DNA from: CBDCCT01 sp965214995
Lineage (GTDB): Bacteria; Deinococcota; Deinococci; Deinococcales; Trueperaceae
Length of the DNA stretch: 64,000 bases
Reading direction: 5' to 3'
Assembly (NCBI GenBank): GCA_965214995.1
Contig: CBDCCT010000002.1
Span: 1-64,000 of the forward strand
Part shown: positions 57,101 to 64,000 of the stretch, piece by piece
How positions within the stretch are numbered: position 1 is the first letter of the stretch
Layout: the number at the start of each line of letters is the position of its first letter
Position numbers and translations under genes: made by a program
The notes under the pieces: generated by a model
Databases searched by the model: none
What the model saw: the letters and a program-made list of their open reading frames with translations, nothing else
Told to the model about the DNA's origin: nothing

Positions 57101-58671
57101 TCTTTCCATTCCTACATCTTTGTCGTTCGACTCTTCAGCTTTAGGTTTAACGGAATTTGTAGCTGTTGATTGTGAAGTTTCGGTCGTGTGCTTTTCACTG
57201 GATGAACTTATTTGCCTTTCATTTGTCTGTATTCTTGTTGGCTGGTTTAGAGTAGATTGTGCAATACCTTGTGAGTTTTGGATCGGGTTCGGACGGCTAA
57301 ATGTCGTACTATCCGATTTTGCAGGTACTTCCGTCGTGCGGTCCGCTTCTATCTGATCTGTTTTATGACTACTTTGTTCTGCAGGCGAGGAATTTGTAAG
57401 TATACCATTGGGCGAATTTGCCAATATTCCAAGTTCAATGTACAATGCTCTCAATATTCCGAGATCCAGATCTTCCTTTGCAAGATCTGCAAAAGTATAA
57501 CCATTATCATAGAGCACTTTTAAAAAAAGTTTTGCTCTTTTTCGATTCTCTTTTGCCTTGTCTTTAGTAACCGCGGAACGGAAATGGCCTGTCTCCTCTT
57601 CAGTGCGTTTGCGATGATGTTCTTCTCTGGTACCAAAATGTTTATCTCGATGCAGTTTGCCAAGCTCACTTGCCGGGATCGACTTGGGCAATTCATTGTG
57701 AATTGCTTGCTTTTGACCTTCCAATATATTAGCAACCTAAATACTTTACTTAAGAGAAACACACCTAAAGACTGTGTAGTATTCTCCTGACTTGTAAGTT
57801 CTTTCTGTCCCTTTTGTAGTGGATAATCACTAGAAACTCCACCTTGACTCCCATCATGACGAAGACGGCCCAGTGATTCACTGTTCGTTGCAAACCGCCT
57901 GGAGCCGTAAAGATGTCCATTGGGTAGATCTAACATTAAAATCAGCCTCATCACCTTAAAATGATCATTCCGCTTACCACTTCGCTGAGAAGACGACCTG
58001 TCTTTTCCAGCAGCAAAGCCATTAACATTAGTATGAATGGTATTTTTAAATTGCCTACTCTTCGTATTCGGAGCACTTAGTGTAGCTGAGCTCTCTAAAC
58101 TGGGAATTTTTGATAGAGGGCCAGTATCGCTTAAAACCTCACCTTCTTCATAATCAACCGTGACGGATGTTTTGCTGTCAAGGGGCAGTGCTCCAACCTT
58201 TTCCGCTTGTATGCCTGTGGCAAAAGTCGTAGTTGTTGCTTGATGTGGCTTGTTTTGAATAAAATTCTCTGTCTGTAGAGAGGTTCGTACACTTTGTGGC
58301 ACGGTAGGATATGGAGTTTGCTGAGCTGGAGCATGTTGAGAAAATTGCGGAAAATAAGATGGCGGCATGAGAGGAGGCGGAGGCGGAGGTAAAGGTGGCG
58401 GAGGAAATCCGTTGCCTTGATACTGACCCCAATTATGGTTAGACTGTGGCATGTTGTGCATGTGCAAGCTATCTGGCGGAAGTATTGCATTATTGTAGGC
58501 AAAAGCCTGGTTGCTCTGATACGGATTGTAACTTTGAAAATTCACAACGGGACTTGGCCCAGTCATTGTGGGATTCCCCGAATATGGAGTATTCCATGTT
58601 GGCATAGGTGGTACCACTGTCGCTCCTGCGCGCGGATCATTAAAATGAAGAGAAGATTGTTGGTTTGCCAT
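54149..58671 (-). CDS. Red1/ZFC3H1-like zinc-finger protein
   Basis: Exons are complement(54149-54348, 54428-54671, 54721-55472, 55531-57717, 57765-58671), 1429 aa if a 48-nt optional intron (57930-57977) is retained and 1413 if removed. The N-terminus is Pro/Asn/Gln-rich with a polyproline run. A helical block, RKRAKLFLKVLYDNGYTFAD followed by ILRALYIELGI, lies just after the second exon begins. A long charged, disordered centre includes the helix AMRKKIALMEERKKKK. Near the C-terminus PVCQYEANGGTCNDERCESQ, followed by H, gives a C-x8-C-x4-C-x3-H finger, the PF10650-type motif of fission yeast Red1 and human ZFC3H1. Those proteins scaffold nuclear RNA decay with Mtr4-like helicases. The assignment rests mainly on this finger and the layout. 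Confidence 0.88.
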
Positions 58672-59284
58672 CTTGAGGCAGCGACTGTGCTTGTTCCTGT
58701 AATGTTAGTGATGACAAAAGTTATGTACTAGATGACCTAAAGTGTTAGTGTACAGAACGAGAAGGAATGCACGAAATATGGAAGCAACGAGCTTTGCAAT
58801 AATAAACAGGGAAGACACATTTCATTACTTCAATGCAGGGAAGGTAAGACTTAATATAAAAAAAAGGATAGAAGGCATGAAAGTGCGACGACCTGTTGCG
58901 ATGGTAGAGTTGCCGTCTTCATCTCAGGACTGCTATAGACGTTAGAACGATGAAGTGAAGATTTATGGGGATTTTGCATACCTCATTACATAATCAAGAT
59001 GCTACGGAGTACCCGTACTTCAGATCGCGCATATCCGATCAGTGCTCGACGAGTAGAAGAATCTTGGCAAAACGGCCGAGTTGTTATTAAGGCGGATCAT
59101 TTAGTTTACTAATTTCCTAATGCGGTAACATGTCGGCTACCATACAGCCTTTTTCCTTTTCAACTACTATATCATGTCAACACCGCTTAGTTAGACAGTT
59201 GTTAATACACAATTTTGAGAAATCGAGCTCAATGTGACAGGGTGAAGCTGAAATATCTGGTTCTCGACACTGAGAGAGGGCGAC
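58672..59284. promoter_or_regulatory. Divergent promoter region between the Red1-like and myosin genes
   Basis: 613 bp separate the two start codons. One TACGGAGTA motif lies at 59003-59011. Promoter elements of both genes must lie here; no individual site is called. Confidence 0.5.
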
Positions 59285-62200
59285 ATGTCCACGCCCATTC
59301 AGGGAGGGCAAAAATGGCGTAATAGCCATCTAAGCAGGAGCTCAATGTCCCCTTCGCCGGTGCCTTTGGTAGACACAGGCCGGCCAAAGTCAATGATTAT
59401 GTCTTCACCTATATCTTCACCTCAAGGCAACGGATTGCCACGGTTTCAGTCTTCTTCACCTGGTTTTGGGTCTTTATCGCGCCCAACTCGGAGGCGATCA
59501 AACTCGACGCGCAGTAGCATGTCATATACTGGAACATTCGCACCAAAATTCATCAACGGCAACGAAAAGAGCCACGATGGAACTGAGCGCGTCCGAGGTC
59601 TAGAAGGAGAGAATGACTTCTCGGGAAAGAGATACGTCTGGATGCCTGATACCACCAATGCTTTTGTTCGAGGATGGGTTGTACAGGAAATGGATGGAAA
59701 TATGCTTCTTGTTCAATGTGATGATGGCAGCGTGAGTAAATATATTCATTTCCATCCTCATCAATCATCATACAGTAGACTAATGCAAGAGTAGCAACGC
59801 GAGGTTGAAGCTGACGGTGTGGATAAAGTTAATCCGGCAAAATTCGACAAAGCCAATGACATGGCTGAGTTGACCCATCTGAACGAGCCCTCTGTTGTTC
59901 ACAACCTCTATATGAGATATCAAGCAGACCTGATCTATACTTACTCGGGGCTGTTTTTGGTAACTGTTAACCCGTACTGTCCCCTTCCTATATACACGCG
60001 TGAGTATATCAACTTGTATCGAGGAAGAGGGCGAGACAGCACATCACCGCACATTTTCGCAATGGCAGATGAAGCATTCAGAAACTTGGTGGAAGAAGGT
60101 GCGAACCAGAGTATTCTGGTAACGTAAGTTTGCTTCTCTTCTCAGCTATAGAAGATACTCACGCAAACATACAGGGGAGAGTCTGGCGCTGGCAAGACCG
60201 AAAACACGAAAAAGGTCATCCAATATCTAGCTGCTGTTGCAACGTCGGACAGCGCAAGAGCTAAATCTGGAATGCGGCAGACTTCAGATTTGTCTGAGCA
60301 GATATTAAGGGCAAACCCTATTCTTGAATCGTTTGGTAATGCCCAAACGCTACGAAATAACAATTCATCACGCTTTGGCAAATTCATCCGTATAGGCTTC
60401 ACGAGATCAGGTCAGATATCTGGAGCTTATATTGACTGGTATCTCCTGGAGAAGTCCAGAGTTGTTCGGCTAAGTCCTAAAGAGCGCAACTACCATATCT
60501 TCTACCAAGTCTTAGGTGGAGCTGACTCACGAACGAAAGATGACCTACTTCTAAGCGGGATGGGCGTGGAAGACTTTGAATACACACGAGAAGGAAATGA
60601 CATTATTGCTGGCGTCTCAGATAGCAACGAATGGAAATCCTTGGTAGAATCTTTCAAAGTAATGGCATTTTCTGACGCCGATCAACGAGCCATTCTTCGC
60701 ACTCTTGCAAGTGTTTTGCATCTCGGCAACGTGCCTGTCACCAAGGAAAGCCTTCGCGGCGATCAAGCCGCGCTCGGAGCAAATGCTTACACACATGTCA
60801 ATAAGGTCTGTCGTTTACTCGGAATCGAGGTTGAAGCATTTGTGCAAGCACTGTTACATCCAAAAGTCAAGGCAGGGCGAGAATGGGTTGAGAAAGTGCA
60901 GACGCCAGAGCAGGTTAAATATGCTATCAACGCACTTGCTATGGGTATTTATGAGCGAGGCTTTGGAGATTTGGTTAATCGGATCAACCGTCAACTCGAC
61001 AGGTCAGCGGAGGCACCGGAGGATTCGCATTTCATTGGCGTACTCGACATTGCCGGTTTCGAGATTTTCGAGGAGAACAGCTTCGAGCAGTTGTGTATCA
61101 ACTACACGAACGAAAAGTTACAGCAATTCTTCAATCACCACATGTTTGTGCTAGAACAAGAAGAATATGCCAGGGAGCAGATTGAATGGAAATTTATCGA
61201 CTTTGGGCGTGAGCTGCAACCCACAATCGACCTTATTGAGTTATCGAACCCCGTAGGCATATTCTCATGTCTCGACGAGGATTGCGTTATGCCAAAAGCA
61301 ACTGATAAGACTTTCACCGAAAAGCTGCACTCACTTTGGGACAAGAAAACTCCAAAATACAAGCGTTCGTTACTGAAACAGGGCTTCATGTTAACGCATT
61401 ATGCTGCCGAGGTTGAGTATTCTACTGAAGGCTGGTTGGAGAAGAACAAGGACCCCCTCAACGATAATATTACACGGCTTCTTGCAGCTTCCAAAGATCG
61501 ACACATTGCCAATTTATTTTCCGAGTACGCCGATGTGGAAGACGATGTGATGGAGAATCGTGTAAAGAAAGGCCTCTTCCGAACGGTTGCTCAGCGCCAC
61601 AAGGAGCAGCTTTTCACCTTGATGAACCAACTTCACTCCACGCATCCACACTTTGTCCGTTGCATATTGCCAAATCACAAAAAGAGGCCAAAACAATTCA
61701 GCGCTCCTCTTGTACTGGACCAACTACGATGCAACGGTGTGCTTGAGGGTATTCGCATCGCACGGACCGGCTTTCCCAATCGACTCTTCTTCGCAGAGTT
61801 CCGTGAACGATATGGCGTCCTGTGTCCGAAGATGCCGCGCGATTTTGCTGACGGCCAGGCGGCTGTCAAGGTCATGCTTGAGAAACTTAATATGGACCGC
61901 TCCTACTATCGTGTAGGCCTGACAAAAGTGTTTTTCCGTGCTGGTGTTCTAGCTGAGCTAGAGGAACAACGTGATGCGCTCATTTGTGATATAATTACTC
62001 GTTTTCAGTCCATTAGCCGTGCACATATTCAGCGCCGGATTGTACGCAAGAAGCTCTACCGTGCCGAGGCGGCGCGGATCATACAGCAGAACTTCCGCAC
62101 ATACCTCGATCTGCAGGCGAACCCTTGGTGGAATCTCTTCACGCGCATGAAGCCACTGCTAGGCGAAACTCGACCTGCTGTCGAGGTCAAGAAGCGGGAC

Positions 62201-64000
62201 GAGATGATCCAGCGGCTGGAGCAACGGATGCAGCAAGACGTTGCTGCCAGACAGCGGCTAGATGAGGAGAGGAGGCGGGCAGAAAATGAGGCTCAGCGAG
62301 TACAGCATATACTCGAGAGTGAGAGGGTTTTGGCGCTGGACAAAGAGGAGATATTCAAGCGTCTGCAAGGACGAGAAGCTGAACTGTCAGAGAAGCTAGC
62401 CGATGCTCTCGAAGATCAGGAGAAACTTGAAAATCAGTTAGACTCGTTGATGGTTGCTCGCAAAAAGGCAGAAAGCCAAAAAGAGGCATGGACCGAGGAG
62501 CTAAAGCAGGCGGGTGAAATCATCAACTCATTAGAAGGAGAAAAGCGAGAACTCATAAATCGCATGTCAGGGTTGGAAAGGAGTTTGTCAAATAAGGAGG
62601 ATGAAAGGCGTCACACAAGCACTTTGGAAAAAGAGAAGGATGACCTTATTCATTCCCTTGAGAAGCTCGAAAGGCAGCTTATGCAAAAAGGCGAGGTAGA
62701 AAATGAAGTTCAGGCACTTCTGAAAGCTAATGTAGAGTTGAAGAGGGGAGTTTCCGAGAAGGAGCAGCTTGAGATGCAAAACAGAGATCTCGCTAAACGC
62801 CTGGCAACTTTACAGTCACAGCTTACCGAGTCAAGATCTCTCGAAAGCGAAAAGAAAGAACTTCTTAACGAAATTGCCAATCTTGAGCGACGAATAGTCA
62901 ACGAGACAAATGCGAAGAAGTCTGCACAAGACATGCTTGCCACACTGCAATTTGAGAAGAATGATCTATCTCTGGCAATGAATGAGATGCAAAAGACTGT
63001 TGTTGACCGGAACCGCATACAAGAGGAGAACAACAGGCTATCTAATAGCATGGAGGACATCGGTCGCTTACGTGCAGAGAATGAGAAACTCATGCGAAAA
63101 GCTTCAGAGTTAGATCGCCTACAGGCGGAGAACCAGAATCTGGCAGCAGAAATTGATGACTTGCAGGCAGAAAATAAAGACTTGTTGAAAAGTACGGCTG
63201 AGCTTGACAATCTCGAAGCTGAAAACAAGGATCTTACATGTCGCCTTTCAAAGATTGATCAGTTGCAAAATGAGAACCAGAATCTGATAAAACGCATCGC
63301 CGGGCTTGAGAGAGATCTCGCATCAGCAAGCGAGAGCCAACATAAGATCGAAAGAATGGAAAAGGATCGGCAAAACATGCAGAACCATATCTCAACTCTC
63401 GAAAGCCAACAGCCTAGGAATGCGAATATCTCCAGCTTTAATCCAGAGCTAGAAAATAGTGTTTCGCATGAGTTAGACAGACTACGTCAGAGAATATCGT
63501 TGAAGGAGCGGAAAGTGCAACTTGACATGGAGCTTAAGGGCTATTCTTCGGCCAAGAATGACTTGGACTTTATGCGAGCATCGCTATCACAGGTATGTAA
63601 AGTAAAACTGCCATGCATATATCTGATATCGCTAATTACTTGAGCAGCTCGAAAACAACCTAGATCCTTCGCATAACCTGCATGACCACAACCCACAGCC
63701 TCCACGCACTCCTGTCCATGGCAGCAAACCGAACGACCTACACAAGCAAAACTCCCTTCTAACTCAGGACCTTTCCGCCGCGCGTGCCGAGATTGCAGCG
63801 CTAAGTGCGCAGTTGCAAGACCACCAAGCGGCTGAAACGTCGCATCAGCAAGCTCTTAAGCGTGCAAATCGAGAGGTGCAGCAAGAACGAGAGCGTACGC
63901 AGCGTCTCGAGCGCGAGCTGGAAGGTTGGAGGGGGCTGCGGATGGAAAAGGAAAACCGGCGGAGTGGGTCGTTCAGCTTCGCTCCCCTCACGGATAGCGC
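59285..64000 (+). CDS. Myosin II heavy chain (partial, 3' end outside the window)
   Basis: Exons are join(59285-59731, 59795-60123, 60175-63592, 63648->64000), at least 1515 aa. It is the conventional myosin that drives actomyosin ring constriction and septation. A Ser/Pro-rich N-terminal extension of about 110 residues precedes the SH3-like part (RYVWMPDTTNAFVRGWVVQE). The motor has the P-loop GESGAGKT, formed across the second intron, switch I NNNSSRFGKF and switch II DIAGFEIFEENSFEQLCINY. It also has the actin-contact block LHSTHPHFVRCILPN and the converter-proximal VGLTKVFFRAG. IQ-like segments (ISRAHIQRRIVRKKLYRAEA) lead to NPWWNLFTRMKPLL and a very long coiled coil with many LExE/LRAEN heptads. 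Introns are 63, 51 and 55 nt. Fungal homologues are about 2,000-2,400 aa, so much of the tail is missing. Confidence 0.96.

Noticed and set aside
1..64000. Biosynthetic gene cluster around the Zn2Cys6 regulator or elsewhere
   Set aside because: No polyketide synthase, NRPS, terpene cyclase or tailoring enzymes are present; the neighbours are housekeeping genes.

Overview
The window is nuclear DNA of a filamentous ascomycete (Pezizomycotina). The clearest sign is an intact hex1 gene, which encodes the Woronin-body core protein known only from this group. Other signs agree: short GT-AG introns of about 45-110 nt with CTAAC/CTGAC-like branch sites, a Zn2Cys6 regulator, a fungal rhodopsin-type 7-TM receptor, an RTA1 exporter and a fungal class II myosin. 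The species cannot be named from this sequence alone. Exon structures were rebuilt by hand from reading frame, splice sites and family conservation; wherever all exons are given, the phases close exactly.

Layout, left to right: a Zn2Cys6 transcription factor (1128-3587, -); a 2.9-kb gene-poor stretch with a possible gene relic; a Doa1/Ufd3/PLAA-type ubiquitin-binding WD40 protein (6501-9047, -); hex1 (coding from 11425 to 12090, +, with an upstream coding-like extension); a 1.1-kb foldback element (13179-14314); a DUF8035 low-complexity protein (14513-17421, -); a GH47 alpha-1,2-mannosidase (18620-20644, -); a fungal rhodopsin-like membrane protein (21886-23145, -); a gene-poor 23.1-29.9 kb interval holding one GC-rich secreted-protein gene (27180-27854, +); a KH-domain RNA-binding protein (29860-33326, -); a 1160-aa disordered protein (34258-37740, -); a pyrimidine 5'-nucleotidase (38188-39312, +); an RTA1-family exporter (40191-41229, -); Tudor-SN/SND1 (43188-46137, -); Cu/Zn superoxide dismutase (46771-47906, -); transaldolase (48324-49649, -); a secreted M43-type metalloprotease (50232-51347, -); a Red1/ZFC3H1-like nuclear RNA-decay scaffold (54149-58671, -); and the 5' part of a myosin II heavy chain (59285 to the window end, +).

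Most genes are conserved housekeeping or signalling functions: ubiquitin/Cdc48 handling, N-glycan trimming, pentose phosphate pathway, superoxide defence, RNA binding and decay, and septal/cytokinetic biology (hex1 and myosin II). No secondary-metabolite cluster, CRISPR array, rRNA or tRNA was found. The most unusual items are the foldback element with its family of CCTGG-stemmed hairpins, the roughly 220-codon open extension upstream of hex1 that lacks any in-frame AUG, a 13-nt microexon in the nucleotidase gene, and a cluster of TACTCCGTA motifs between the RTA1 and SND1 genes.
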